DNA from: Sapria himalayana
Lineage: Eukaryota > Streptophyta > Magnoliopsida > Malpighiales > Rafflesiaceae
NCBI GenBank assembly: GCA_029783825.1
Contig: JAREIK010010367.1
Location: 1-64,000 of the forward strand
DNA: 64,000 nucleotides
Reading direction: 5' to 3'
Both the position numbers and the translations under genes were made by a program. The number at the start of each line of letters is the position of its first letter. The first letter of the stretch is position 1. The notes below the pieces were generated by a model. That model did not search any database. It had not been told where the DNA came from and saw nothing but the letters and a program-made list of their open reading frames with translations. Positions 26,496 through 39,887 of this stretch are shown piece after piece.

Positions 26496-27882
26496 AGTGG
26501 GCCCCACTTAGAGATGCTGATGGGTCCAGTTACCCTCATTGCATGCTACATAGAGAATAGACAAGATTGTGTGTGTGAGTATGTCATGATCCGTCTCTAC
26601 AAGTACATGGTGCATACAAAGTCCAAAATACTAATAAGACTACAAACATAAACTACAAGTTTGAATCTTTCGCTCCCATGTTGCTGGTCTGGACTCCATT
26701 GCTTACTGTCCCTACTTGGTGATTCTTCGGATTTTTCCAGCTCTCCTATTAATCATGGATTACCCACTACTCCTGTTGGGCGATGGTTGGGTGGCCCTCT
26801 ATGCTCCCTGATAGGGCTAGGGGGACCCATTTCTAGCTACTCCTGGGTTTTCTCGTGACCACTTTGCTCGGTCACGTCAGTTGTCTGAATGTTATCATCC
26901 CGGCTAGCTAGTGGGGCCCTCTACAAGCTGATGGCCCATACTTCTGGCTGCTTCCAGGACTTGCTGGCCCCTCTAAATGCTACACCAAAATGGACAAGTA
27001 TATGTGCACGTGTGTACTATGGTCCCTCGCTATGTGTGTGTGGTGTAGCAGTAACAAGTTTTAGGAGTTTAGTAATTTAAGTATTTAGGTATTTTGTGGT
27101 TTATAGGTATTATTTAAAAAATCAAATAACAAAAAAATTATTTTTATGATTTTTTCTCATTTTCAAGGTTATAACCATTGAAAATATGATAATTTTTTAT
27201 TTTTTTTCAAATGTCAATACAATATTTAATTATAATAATCATAAAAATTAAATATCATGTAAATTCAATATAAATAATTTTATTGATCTATATTATAATA
27301 TTGATCATAAAATAGATTAATAATATATTATTAATAAGATAGATATTAATTAAAATATATTTACAAAACCTAAAACGATTCAAAATCAAAGTAAAATATA
27401 TTACTAAATAATAATTTTTTATTTTTAAATTTTGGATTCTTTTTATAAGCTTATAAATTTTTTTGATGAAGATAAATTATTTAAATTATATTTTTCTCAT
27501 TCATAATTTTATTTTGCAAATAATATTTTTATAAAAATAAAATAATAAAAAATTAAAATGAATATTGAAATTATAATGAATACAAATAAAAATGAGATAT
27601 ATGATTAATTATTTAGGGTATACTGGTTTAATGGTTTAAGTATTTAAGAGTTTAGGAGTTTAGTGATTTAAGTGTTTATGCATTTAGTAGGTTATATGTT
27701 TTATTTAAATAATTAAATAACAAAAAAATTATTTTTCAAATTTTTATCAATTTTGAAGGTTATCACCTTGATAAATATAATAATTTTTAAATTTTTTTCA
27801 AATGTGAATACAATATTTAGTTATAATAAACTTAATAATTATATATAATGTAAATTAAAAATTAACAATTTTATTGATAGAT

Positions 27883-28010
27883 ATTAATAAACTAAATATA
27901 AATATAAATATAATAATGATCAAAAAATAAATTAATAAACTATTATATATTGATAGATATTTATATATTGTTTATAAATACAAAACCTTTAAAGATGGTT
28001 TAAATGTTTA
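27883..28010 (+). repeat. Truncated-monomer marker, copy 3
   Basis: A shortened monomer with an internal partial duplication and the CCTTTAAAGATGGTTTAAA phrase at 27987. Confidence 0.75.
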
Positions 28011-30132
28011 AGTTTTAAGGGTTTTGAGGTTTAGGAGTTTAATGATTTAATCGTTTAGGCATTACGTAGTTTATTGGTTTTATATAAACAATAAAATAAC
28101 AAAAAATTTATTTTTGTGATTTTATGTAATTTTCAAAGATGATAACCTTTAAAAATATAATAATTTTTAAATTATTTTCAAATGTAAATATAATATTTAG
28201 TTATAATAATCAGTATATTTATATATCATATAAATTCAATATAAACAATTTTAATGATAAATATTCTAATAATGATCAAAAAATAAATTAAGAATCTATT
28301 ATTAATAAGATAGATATCAATTAAAATATAATTACAAAACCTAAAATGATTCAGAAGCAAAGCAAAATATATTACTATATAATAATTTTTTATTTTAATT
28401 TTTTTTTATTTTAAAAAGTTTATGTATATTTTTTTGATGAAAAATAATTTATATAAATTATATTTGTCTAACTCATAATTTATTCTGTAAATAATATATT
28501 TATAAAAATAAACAAATAAATATTTATAATGAATATTTTAAATTATAATGAAAAAAAATGAGATTTATTATTTATTATTTAGGGATACCAGTTTAATTTA
28601 AATTAGATATTTCTCACTAATTATTTATTTTGTAATTAATATTTCTATAAAAATAAACTGATAAATATTTAAAATAAAAATTTAAAATTATACTGAATAA
28701 AATTTAAAATGAGATTTATGATTTATTATTAATGTATACCAGTTTAATGAATTAAGTATTAAAGGTTTTTTCATTTAGGATTTTTGCTATTTATGTCTTT
28801 ATGCTTTTAGTGGTTTATACGTTTTATTTAGAAAAATAAAATATCAATAAAATTTTTTATAATTTTTTCTCATTTTCATAGGTTATGACCTTTGAAAATA
28901 TAATAATATTTAAAATTTTTTGAAATGTGAATACAATACTTAGTTATAATAATATTAATAATTATATATCATATAAATTCAATATAAACAATTTTATTGA
29001 TATATATTATAATAATGATCAAAATTAAATTTATAAACTATTGATATTAAGATAGATATTAATTAAAAAATAATTATAAAACCCAACTTGATTCAAAATT
29101 ATAGTAAAATATATTTATGGATAACAATTTTTAATTTTTAAATTTTTACTTCTTTTATAAGCATATATATTTTTTAAATTATATTTGTCGCACTCATAAT
29201 TTATTTTGTAATAAATATTTCTATAAAATAAACTAATAAATAATTAAAATGAATATTTAAAATTATAATAAATAGAATTAAAAATTAGATTTATTAATTT
29301 TTAATTAGTATAGAGTGGTTTAATGTTTTATGTATTTTGGCATTACGGGGTTAGGGAGTTTACTGATTTAACTGTGTATGCATTTAGTGGTTTATACGTG
29401 TTATTTAAAAAAATATCATAAAATTTATTTTTTTTATTTTTTGATATTTTCAAAGGGTATAACCTTTGAAAATATAATAATTTTTAAATTTTTTTCAAAA
29501 GTGAATACAATATTTAGTTATAATAATCATTATATTTATAAATCATATAAATTCAATATAAATATTTTATTGATAAATATAAATTTTAGGAGTTATTGAT
29601 TTAAGTATTTAGGCATTTAGTGGTTAATAGGATTTATTTAAACAATGAAATAACAAAAATATTATTTTTGTTATTTTTTCACATTTTCAAAGGTTATAAC
29701 ATTTGAAAATATAATAATTTCAAAAATTTTTTTAAATGTGAATAAAATATTTAGTAATAATAATCATTATAATTATATATAATATAAACTAATTATAAAT
29801 AATTTTATTGATAGATATGATATCAATTATCAAAAAATAAATTAATAAACTATTATTAATATGATAGATATAAATTAAAATATAATTACAAAACCTAAAC
29901 TGATTCAAAATCAATGTGAAATTTATTACTATATAATAATTCTTTGTTTTTAAATTTTTACTTCTTTTTATAAGATTATATTTTTTTTATTAAATGTAAA
30001 TTATTAATATTATATTTGTCTGACTAATTATTTATTTTGTAATTAATATTTATGTAAAAATTAAACTAATAAATATTTAAAATTAATATTTAAAATTATA
30101 ATGAATACAAATTAAAATGAGATTTAAAATTT

Positions 30133-30137
30133 ATTAT
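30133..30137. repeat. Target-site duplication (left) of solo LTR 1
   Basis: ATTAT, repeated exactly at 30709-30713 on the other side of the LTR. The unoccupied satellite has TTATTATATAGGG at this site with a single ATTAT. Confidence 0.8.
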
Positions 30138-30708
30138 TGCTGTATATGTAATTTATTTTTGATAATCTGTTTGTATAAACAAATATTTTTTCTTTTTTAA
30201 TATTTTCATGTAAGTGCAGGAAAGGAAATATTAGGAGGCCGGGGATGTAGTAGTAGCACAATAACGGAGGTCTTGCTTACAGGACAATGGGTCAAAATTG
30301 GAGCAGAACCTGACCCGTCTCATGATCCAACCCACTCCGGTTAAATGAACCAAAATAAATTTTAAAATAAAATGTTTTATAATTTTATTTTCGGGTGGCT
30401 ATTTTTGGACCCATGGAACTGTTAATCGTCTCTCTCCCCTCTCTCTGTGAGATTTATCGCAACTATTCTATGTGCTGCATACTGTAAGATAGTTTTGTTG
30501 ATTTAATTTGTAACGCAAAAGCATTTTCTGGTGGATTTAGCTAGTCGTACTGAGCGACACTCGAAGCACATTTTTTTCGGTGTTTATTTCTCATTTTTTG
30601 ATTCTATCATGGATGGTTGCTGAATTGGGATATATATATTGCTTGTTTTTGTTGTTTCTGTGTTTCTGTATCTCAATCTCACTACCGTGGAAGCACAATT
30701 GCCCAATA
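30138..30708 (-). mobile_element. Solo LTR 1 of an LTR retrotransposon, 571 bp
   Basis: Read on the minus strand, it starts TATTGGGCAATTGTGC (the canonical TG mutated to TA) and ends ATACAGCA, flanked by 5-bp duplications of ATAAT. It aligns end to end with 57361-57932, which keeps the TG...CA ends. No primer-binding site, gag-pol or second LTR adjoins it, so it is a solo LTR left by unequal recombination. Its start resembles plant Copia LTRs (TGTTGGGGAA), but the family cannot be confirmed without coding sequence. It lies about 3.1 kb after unit A copy 3, in the same relative order as in the inverted block. Confidence 0.8.
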
Positions 30709-32454
30709 ATTATATATGGTATACCGGTTTAATGGATCGATTATTTAGGGGTTTTGTCATTTAAGAGTTTAGCAATTTATGTTTTAAGGCATTTAGTGGT
30801 ATATAGGTTTTATTTATATAATCAAAATACAAAATTTTTTTTTGATTTTTTTAGATTTTGAATGGTTATAACCTTTGAAAATAAAACAATTTTTAAAATC
30901 TTTTGAAATGTGAATACCATGTATAATTATATTAAACTTTTTAATTATATATCATATAAATTCAATATAAATAATTTAAATGATAGATATTATAATAATT
31001 ATCAAAAATTAAATTAATAAACTATTATTAATAATATAAATATTAATTAAAATATATTTAAATAACAAAAATGATTCAAAATCAAATAAAAATATATTAC
31101 TAAATAAAAATTTTTAATTTTAATTTTTTCCATCTTTTTATAAGCTTATATTTTTTATGATTAAAAATAAATTATATAAATAATATCTGTCTCACTCAAA
31201 ATTTATTTTGCAATTAATTTTTCTAAAAAAGTAAAATATAAATAATTAAAATGAATATTTAAAATTATAATAAATACAAATAAAAATGAGATTTATTATT
31301 TATTAGGTAGTATACAGCGGTTATAAGGTTTATGTATTTAGGGGTTTCGGGTTTTATGAGCTACTGATTTAAGTAAGTAAACATTTAGTGGTCTATAGGA
31401 TTTATTTAAAAATAAATAACAAAAAATTTATTTTTTGTATTCTTTCTCATTTTTTAACAGAATAACCTTTGAAAATATAATAATTTTTAAATTTATTTCA
31501 AAAGTGAATGCAATATTTATTTATAATAATCATAATAATTATATATCATATAAATTCAATATAAACAATGTTATTGATAGATATTCTAATAATTATCAAA
31601 AAATAAATTAAAAATTTATTATGAATAAGATTGATATTACTTAAAGTATAATATCAAAACCTAAAATGATTCAAAAGCAAATCAAAATATATCACTAAAT
31701 AATAATTATTTGTTTTTAAATTTTTATGATTTTTATAACCTAATCTAATTCTTGGTGAAAAATATTTTTAATAAATTATATTTTTAACTCATAATTTATT
31801 TTATAATTAATAAATATATAAAAATAAAAAACTAAACAATCAAAATTAATTTTTTAAATTATAATGAAAACAAATAAAAATGAGATTTATTAAATATTAT
31901 TTAGGGTATACCGGTTTAAAGGATTATCTATATAGGGGTATCGATATTTTGTAGTTTAGTGATTTAAGTGCTTAGACATTTAGTGGTTTATATGTTTTAT
32001 TTAAACAATGAAATAACAAAAAAAAATTATATTTTTTTATTTTTTGACATTATTAAATGTTATTATCATTGAAAATACAATAATTTTAAATTTTTTTAAA
32101 AATGTGAATACAATATTTAGTAATAATAATCATTATAATTATATATAATATAAACTAAATATAAACAATTTTATTGATAGATATGAAATCAATTATCAAA
32201 AAATAAATTAATATCCTATTATTAATATGATAGATATAAATTAAAATATAATTAAAAAACCTAAAATGATTGAAAAACAATATAAAATTTATTATTAAAT
32301 AATAATTTTTGTTTTATAGTTTTTACTTCTTTTTATAAGCTTATATATTTTTTTGATGAAAAATAAATTATTTAAATTATATTTGTATCACTCATAATTT
32401 ATTTTGTAATTACTATTTCAATATATTATTTAAATTATATTTAAGGTTTACGAG

Positions 32455-32534
32455 TTTAATTGTTTAAGTATTTAGGGGCTTCGGGGTTTAGGAGTTTATA
32501 GATTTATGTGTTTATGTATTTAATGGTTTATAAG
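32455..32534 (+). repeat. Octamer block, ten units in perfect 8-nt register
   Basis: Ten consecutive 8-nt words starting with TTTA (one CTTC variant), such as TTTAGGGG, TTTAGGAG and TTTAATGG, without a single indel. It lies about 60 bp before the palindrome of its monomer near 32.59 kb. This is a clear example of a block present in nearly every monomer. Confidence 0.8.
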
Positions 32535-34358
32535 TTTTATTTAAACAATGATATAACAAAAAATTTATTTTTGTTATTTTTTCTCATTTTTGAAGGTTAT
32601 AACCTTTCAAAATATAACAATTTTTAAATTTTGTTTATATATGAATACAATATTTAGTTATGATAATCTTAATAATTATATATCATGTAAATTCAATATA
32701 AACAATTATATTGATAGATATTATATTAATGATCAGAAAATAAATTAATAAACTATTATTAATAAGATAGATATTATTTTAAATATATTTGCAAAACATA
32801 AATTTATTCAAAATCAAAATAAAATATATTACTTAATAATAATTTATTTGATGTTTTGCTTATTTTAATAAGTTTATATTTTTTTTATTAAAAGTAAATT
32901 ATTTAAATTATATTTGTCTTCCTCATAATTTATTTTTAATTTATAATTCTATAAAAATAAACTAATAAATAATTAAAATGAATAATTAAAACTATAATGA
33001 ATACAAATAAAATAGACATTTATTATTTATTGTTCAGGATATACTAGTTTAATGGTTTAAGTATTTAGATGTTTTGTGGTTTAGTGATTTAAGTGTTTAG
33101 GCCTTTAGTGATTTATGGTTTTTATTTAAAGAATGGAAAAATAAAAAATTTAATTTTTTGATTTTTTTAATTTTTGAGGGTTATTACCTTTGAAATTATA
33201 ATAATTTTTAATTTTATTTAAATGTGAATATAATATTCAGTAATAATAATCTTAATAATTATATATAATGTAAACTCAAAATAAATAATTTTATTAATAG
33301 ATTTTATAATAATGATCAAAAAAAATTAATAAACTATTTTTAATAAGAATTATATAAATTAAAATATAATTGCAAAATCAAAAAAGATTCAAAATAAAAA
33401 TAAAATATATTACTAAATAATAAATTTTTGTTTTTAAAATTTTGCCTCTTTTTATAAGTATATATTTTTTTCTTAATGAAAAATAAATTATTTAAATTAG
33501 ATCTGTCACACTAATAATTTATTTCGTAATTAATATTTCTATAAAAATAAACTGATATATAATTAAAATAAAAATTTAAAAATATAGTTAATAAAAATTA
33601 AATTTAGATTTATGATTTTTTATTAATGTACACCAGTTTAATTGTTTAAGTATTTAGAGGTTTTGTCGTTTAGGAGTTTAGCAATTTATGTTTTTAGACA
33701 TTTAGTGGTTTATAGGTTTTATTTAATCAATAAAATAACAAAAAAAAATTTTGTAATTTTTTCGCATTTTCATAGGTTATAACCTTTGAAAATATAATAA
33801 TATTTAAATTTTTTTTGAAATATGAATACAATATTTAGTTATAATAATATTAGTAATTATATATGATATAAATTCAATATAAATAATTTTATTGATAGAT
33901 ATTATAATAATGATCAAATTTAAATTAATAAACTATTAATAAAAAGATTGAAATTAATTAAAAAATATTTACAAAACCCAAATTGATTCAAAATAAAGTA
34001 AAATATATTACTGGATAATAATTTTTAATTTTTAAATTTTAACTTATTTTATAAGCATATATTTTTTTTGATTAAAAATAAATAAATTAAAATCTATGTC
34101 ACTCTCATAATTTAATTTGTAATAAATATTCTATAAAAATAAACAAATAAATAATTAAAATGAATATTTAAAATTATAATAATTAGAAATAAAAATTAGA
34201 TTTATTAATTATTAAGTAGTATATAGCAGTTTAATGGTTTATGTATTTAGGATATATAAGGTTTAAAAGTCTACTGATTTAACAGTGTATGCATTTAGTG
34301 GATTATAGGTTTTATTAAAAAAATATAATAATAACAAATTTATTTTTATTATTTATTG

Positions 34359-34390
34359 TTATTTTCAAAGGTTATAACCTTTGAAAATAA
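34359..34390. repeat. Covarying palindrome, outermost pair 1-32 changed
   Basis: A perfect 32-bp palindrome in which canonical A1/T32 is T1/A32, so the outer pair is swapped but still complementary. The inner 28 bp are canonical. Confidence 0.85.
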
Positions 34391-35693
34391 AATAATTTTT
34401 AAATTTTTCTTAAATGTGAATACAATATTTAGTTATAATAATCATTATATTTATATATCAAATAAATTCAATATAAACAATTTTATTGATAAATATTCTA
34501 ATAATGATCAAAAAATAAATTAATAATATATTATTAATAAGATAGATATCAATTAAAATATAATTACAAAACCTAAAATGATTCAGAAGAAAAGCAAAAT
34601 ATATTACTATATAATAATTTTTTATTTTGATTTTTTTTTCTTTTAAAAAGATTATCAATAATTTTTTGATGAAAAATAATTTATATAATTTATATTTGTC
34701 TAACTCAATTTATTTTGTAATTAATATTTATATATAAATAATCAAATAAATAATTAAAATGAATATTTAAAATTATATTGAAAAAAAATGTGATTTATTA
34801 TTTATTTATATTATTTAGGGATACCAGTTTAATTTAAATTAGATCTGTTTCTCTAATAATTTATTTTGTAATTAATATTTTTATAAAATAAATTGATAAA
34901 TAATTAATATAAAAATTTAAAATTATACTGTTTAATATTAAAATTAGATTTATGATTTATTATTAATATATACCACTTTAATGATTTAAGTATTTAGAGG
35001 TTTTGTCGTTAGGAGGTTAGCGATTTATGTTTTTAGGGTTTTAGTGGTTTATAGGTTTTATTTAAAAAAATAAAATTACAAAAAAAATTTCTATAATATT
35101 TTATCATTTTCATAGGTTATAACATTTGAAATATAATAATATTTAAACTTTTTTGAAATTTTAATACAATATTTTGTTATAATAATATTAATAATTAATA
35201 TATCATATAAATTCAATATAAACAATTTTATTGATAGATAATATAATAATGATTAAAATTTAAATTAATAAACTATTAATAAAAATATTTATAATAATTT
35301 AAAAATATTTACAAAACCCAAAATGATTCAAAATTAAAGTTAATATAGTATTGGATAATAATTTTTAAATTTTTACTTCTTTTATAAGCATATATATTTT
35401 TTGATTAAAAATAAACTAATTAAAATATATATGTCGCTCTAATAATTTAATTTGTAATAAATATTTCTATAAATTTAAAATAATAAATAATTAAAATGAA
35501 TATTTAAAATTATAATAAAATAGAAATAAATATTAGATGTATTAATTATTAAGTAGTATAAGCAGTTTAATGGTTTATGTATTTATGCATTATGAGGTTT
35601 AGAAGCTTACTGATTTAACTATGTATACATTTAGTTGTTTATACGTTTTATTTAAAAAATAAATAATAAAAAAGTTATTTTTATTATTTTTTG

Positions 35694-35725
35694 ATATTTT
35701 CAAAGGTTATAACCTTTGAAAATAT
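35694..35725. repeat. Perfect 32-bp palindrome, canonical form
   Basis: Identical to the form at 10718-10749 over all 16 pairs. Confidence 0.95.
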
Positions 35726-36973
35726 AATAAATTTTAAATTTTTTTTTAAATGTGAATACAAGATTTAGTTATAATAATCATTATATTTATATATCATATA
35801 AATTCAATATATAAAATTTTATTGATAAATATTCGAATAATGATCAAAAAATAAATTAATAATCTATTATTAATAAGATAGATATCAATTAAAATATAAT
35901 TACAAAACCTAAAAATGATTCAGAAGAAAATCAAAATATATTACTATATAATAATTTTTTGTTTTGAAATTTTTTTTTATTTTAAAAAGTTTATCAATAA
36001 TTTTGATGAAAAATAATTTATATAAATTATATTTGTCTAACTCAATTTATTTTGTAATTAATATTTATGTATAAATAAACAAATAAATAATTAAAATGAA
36101 TATTTAAAATTATAATGACAAAAATGAGATATATTATTTATTATTTAGGGATACCAGTTTAATTTAAATTAGATTTGTCTCACAAATAATTTATTTAGTT
36201 ATTTATATTTCTATGAAATAAATTGATAAATAATTAAAATAAAAATTTAAAATTATACTGAATAAAAATTAAAATGAGATTTATGATTTATTATTAATGT
36301 ATACCAGCTTAATGATTTAAGTGTTTAGAGGTTTTTTCGATATGAGTTTAGTGATTTATGTTTTTAGGCTTTTAGTGGTTTATAGGTTTTATTTAAAAAA
36401 ATAAAATAACTAAACAAATTTCTATAATTTTTTATCATTTTCATAGGCTATAACATTTGAAAATATAATAATATTTAAAATTTTTTGAACTTTTAATATA
36501 ATATTTTGTTATAATAATATTAATAATTATATATCATATAAATTTAATATAAATAATTTTATTGATAGATATTATAATAATGATCAAAAATTAAATTTAT
36601 AAACTATTAATATTAAGATAGATATTATTTAAAAAATATTTACAAAACCCAAATTGATTCAAAATTAAAGTAACTTATATTACTTGATAATAATTTTTAA
36701 TTTTTAATTTTTAAATTTATACTTCTTTTATAAGCATATATTTTTATTAGATAAATAATATATTCTTTAAATTATATTTGTCCCACTCATAATTTATTTT
36801 GTAATAAATATTTCTAAATAAATACACTAATAAATAATTAAAATGAATATTTAAAAATATAATAAATTGCAATAAAAAATAGATTTATTAATTATTAAGT
36901 AGTATTTAGCGCTTTAATGATTTATGTATTTAGGCATTGCGGGGTTTAGCAGTTTACTGATTTAACTTTATAT

Positions 36974-36981
36974 GTATTTAG
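36974..36981. repeat. Target-site duplication (left) of the hAT element
   Basis: GTATTTAG here and GCATTGAG at 40703-40710 each differ by one base from GCATTTAG. That word is present once at this place in related uninterrupted monomers (TATGCATTTAGTGG). Eight bp is the hAT superfamily length. Confidence 0.85.
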
Positions 36982-37003
36982 TAGGGCTGCTCACGAGACT
37001 CGG
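36982..37003 (+). repeat. hAT left terminal inverted repeat
   Basis: It starts TAGGGCTGCTCACGAGAC. Mismatches with the right end lie at positions 6, 11, 13, 15, 19, 20 and 22, consistent with an aged element. Confidence 0.85.
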
Positions 37004-37107
37004 AGATTCACGACCCAACCCGAAGTCTTGTCCCGAAAAAATCAGGACTGAGAAAAATCCGTTGACTTTGACTTTTCCCATCCCATTCTTTCATGTATTT
37101 TTTCTTT

Positions 37108-37170
37108 TGGGACGATTCCAGATCTTAAGCAATATCCATCCCGAGAACCATCCCGAGAACCATCCCATCC
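37108..37170 (+). repeat. hAT left subterminal repeats
   Basis: TGGGACGATTCCAGATCTT (37108-37126) recurs in the same orientation near the right end at 40606-40624. An ATCCCGAGAACC word is repeated in tandem at 37138-37170. Subterminal repeats of this sort are the known transposase-binding regions of Ac-type hAT elements; their role here is inferred. Confidence 0.6.
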
Positions 37171-37192
37171 TAAAATATCGATACTAGAACAG

Positions 37193-37194
<2 letters not shown>

Positions 37195-37225
<31 letters not shown>
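37195..37225. repeat. TA dinucleotide run in the hAT 5' region
   Basis: About 31 bp of uninterrupted AT/TA between the left subterminal region and a short open frame at 37228-37422. That frame starts with a true ATG but is not recognised as a protein and is probably leader sequence. Confidence 0.9.
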
Positions 37226-37226
<1 letters not shown>

Positions 37227-37587
37227 CATGAAGATGCCCCCAATTCCCCTACTGCCCATCCAATTCCGAAGCACCTATTGCTGTTCCGACGAGTTCCAGG
37301 CCACCTCACGCTGTTCCAGCCATGTTCATGTAGGTCCAGCCCTTGTCCGTCACACTTCTGGTTGCCTCCACCGTGTCTCAGATGCCACTAGCATTTTGGT
37401 TTGTTTTTCTGACGAGAATTGAGTGATTAATTATTATTATTATGTATCTCAGTTAGTTTTGTTGAGTATTGGTTGTTGTGTTGTGGTTGGGCCGAATGGG
37501 TGGGCTTAATGTGTTACAGTATGTTTTGTAGTGCTTGCTTGTTTGAAATATTTATATGTATTTATACTTAACATAACATAGTAATTA

Positions 37588-39887
37588 ATGGCAATGAAGA
37601 TTGCACAATCCAGTGGTAAACGAAAAATATAATAAATTGAAGATGATCACATCTCAAATGATCAAAGTACTGGTAAATCCAATCATCATCCTTTCACGAA
37701 CCCTCCTATTGTTACGGCAGGATCTTCAATTCCAATTGTAAAAGAACGTCAAGGTACATCTAAGCCTCAAGTTCATAAAAAGTATAAGTAAGGTGTTTGG
37801 GAAACTTATAAGATATTAGTTGATTCAGAGAGAAATGAAACTGGTAGGGCAGCTTATATATGGTGTAGGAAAGAATAATTGGCAAAAAGTGATCAAGGTA
37901 CTTTGGGTTTATTGAAATACTTGAGAGAGACTTGTAGCAAATTTCAACACAAAAAAAGAATTAATAGAAGCTCACAAAGCTAATGACAAGTCACGAACTT
38001 TGTTGAGTTTCACTAAAGGTACTAATTCAGAGAATAACAAATTAACTTGTTGGCAATTTGATCATCAACTAGTTAGGGAGGCTTTGGTGAAAATGATCAT
38101 AAAAGATGAATTGCCTTTTTGTTTTGTTGAGAGGGATGAGTTTAAAAAGTTTTGTAAAGTTAGTGTGCATAAATTTAAAATTCCATCTAGGCACTCTTTA
38201 CTAGGGGATTGTTTTTCTTTGTTTGTGAAGGAAAAGAAGAAATTATTTGATAGCATATCATCTTATTGTTGTAGAGTTTCTTTGACTACCGACACTTGGA
38301 CTAGCATTCAAAATTTGTCTAATATATGTTCGACTGTTCATTTCATTGATTCTCATTAAAACATACACAAAAGGCTTTTGAACTTTTGTGTAATTAAAAG
38401 TTATTCTGGAGTTAAAATTAGAAATGCTATTGAGTTTTTCATGAATGAATGGGGTTTGAGAATGTTGATGTGCATTGCGGTTGACAATGCATCAAATAAT
38501 GATGTTGCAGTTAAATAATTGAAAAAAAGGCTTGTGAAGAAAAGTGTTGTACCTTTGAGAGGCGAGCATTTTCATATGAGATATTGTGCTCATATCCTAA
38601 ACTTAATTGTCAGAGATGGCATTGCAGTAGTTGAAGGTGCTATTCAAAAAATTAGAGGTGTGGTGAAATATGTCAGGAGCAGTCCTAAAAGATTAGATAT
38701 GTTTAAGTTATGTGTTGAAGAAGCAAACTTGACATATGATTCTTCATTGCAATTAGATTTTCCTACAAGATGGAATTCAACTTATTTGATGCTACAAACT
38801 GATATAAAATATCAAAAAGAATTTGATAAGTTTGAGGACAAAGACAAAAGGTTTTTGAAGGAGTTTGGTTCAAACGTTCCAACTGTGAGAGACTGAACAA
38901 ACGCCAAATTTTTGGCTGGTTTCTTGAAAGCTTTTTATGAGGTAACTTGTAAATTTTCTGGCTCATAATATTCTACCTCTAGTGTTTATTTTCTTGAGAT
39001 TATTCAAATTTTTAAAAATATTGAGATTTGTTAAAATAGAAGAGACATAATGGTGTCTGAAATGGATATGAAAATAAGGCATAAATTCAACAAATATTGG
39101 GGTTCTCTTCAATCAACAAATATTATGCTTTTAGTAGCAGTAGTGTTGAATGCAAGATATAAGCTGAAATATCTCAAGGTTAAGTACACTTAGCATTATG
39201 AGGAGCAATTGGCTAAAAATTTGGTGAAAAATGTTATAAATGCTTTAAATGAGATGATAGATGATTATAAAGATTTAAATGAAGATGAATCAAAAGAAGA
39301 TGATTTCTCTTCTACTGTGTTGAAGAAAAATGATGATTTCTTTGATGGTAGAGATACTTATGTTGATGATTTTTTTTGTTGAATTGGAGAAAGAACAAGA
39401 AGTTGTAGCTTTGGAAGAGTTGGATAGGTACATGGAGAACAAACTTGAAAAAAATAGAATTGATTTTGATCTTCTAAACTGGTGGAAGGTAAATGAGGTT
39501 AGGTATCCTTCTTTGGCAAATGTAGCAAGAGATGTATTTTCTATCCAAGCATCTACTGTGGCCTACCAATCTACATTTAGCACTGAAGGGAGAACTTTAG
39601 GTAAATTTAGGAGTTCTTTAACACCTATTACAGCTGAAGTTTTCATATGTCTACAAGATTGGTTGAGAAGCTCAAACAAACCTATTAAATTGAAGAATTA
39701 GTTCAAGACCTTGATGATAATGAATCAGGTTAGTATACAAATCTTGTAAATTTTAATTTCACTTTTACTTATTTTATTCATTCAATTTAATAAAAATATG
39801 GTTCAATTACAATTTTCAGAGGGTTCTCAAGATCCAAATATTCTTCCAACTATAGTTGGCCAACTAAATTTGGAATGGGTGTATTAA
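37588..39887 (+). pseudogene. hAT transposase (RICESLEEPER-like zf-BED type), broken
   Basis: hAT transposases cut and paste their element using an RNase H-like core with Asp, Asp and Glu catalytic residues. Here a BED zinc finger trace (GVWETYKIL...YIWCRKE, second Cys missing) is in frame 1. The core in frame 2 has LTTDTW (first Asp), AVDNASNND (second Asp region), RYCAHILNLIVRDGI and FPTRWNSTYLML. The C-terminal dimerisation domain in frame 3 has LLNWWKVNEVRYPSLANVA and STVAYQSTFS, where the family usually has ASES, so the conserved Glu is Gln. In-frame stops lie at 37630, 37633, 37789, 37876, 38357, 38516, 38894, 38966, 39032 and 39191. Frameshifts lie in A or T runs near 37950 and 39370-39377, and near 39688. 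A plausible last intron is 39729-39819 (GT...AG), giving a tail ending at TAA 39885. The nominal length of ~715 codons is normal for the family. It is surely inactive. Confidence 0.92.

Larger units (their letters stand above)
25217..27057 (+). repeat. Unit A, copy 3, with ~0.66-kb internal deletion
   Basis: The left 1.25 kb and right 0.6 kb match copies 1 and 2. The middle, equivalent to about 7090-7745, is missing, which removes both exon-like blocks. The join at about 26466-26495 reads ACAAAATGCATT, a short T-rich stretch, then ACAAAATGCATT again, so a 12-bp motif from the right side of the break is present twice. Confidence 0.85.
27058..30137 (+). repeat. A+T-rich satellite array, segment 4
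   Basis: About five monomers, again starting with the order typical of the right side of unit A. The truncated-monomer marker is at about 27.88-28.01 kb. Near 29,585 the sequence jumps from GATAAATAT directly to AAATTTTAGGAG, skipping about 0.37 kb that is present in the inverted counterpart (about 58.47-58.85 kb). No gene is seen. Confidence 0.85.
30709..36981 (+). repeat. A+T-rich satellite array, segment 5
   Basis: About ten monomers between solo LTR 1 and the hAT element. From about 34.2 to 36.9 kb the pattern is a 1.34-kb module present twice: a long monomer (TAAGTAGTATA... start), a short ~150-bp piece beginning GGGATACCAGTTTAATTT, then a second monomer. Ten consecutive octamers are seen at 32455-32534. 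No gene is seen. Confidence 0.9.
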
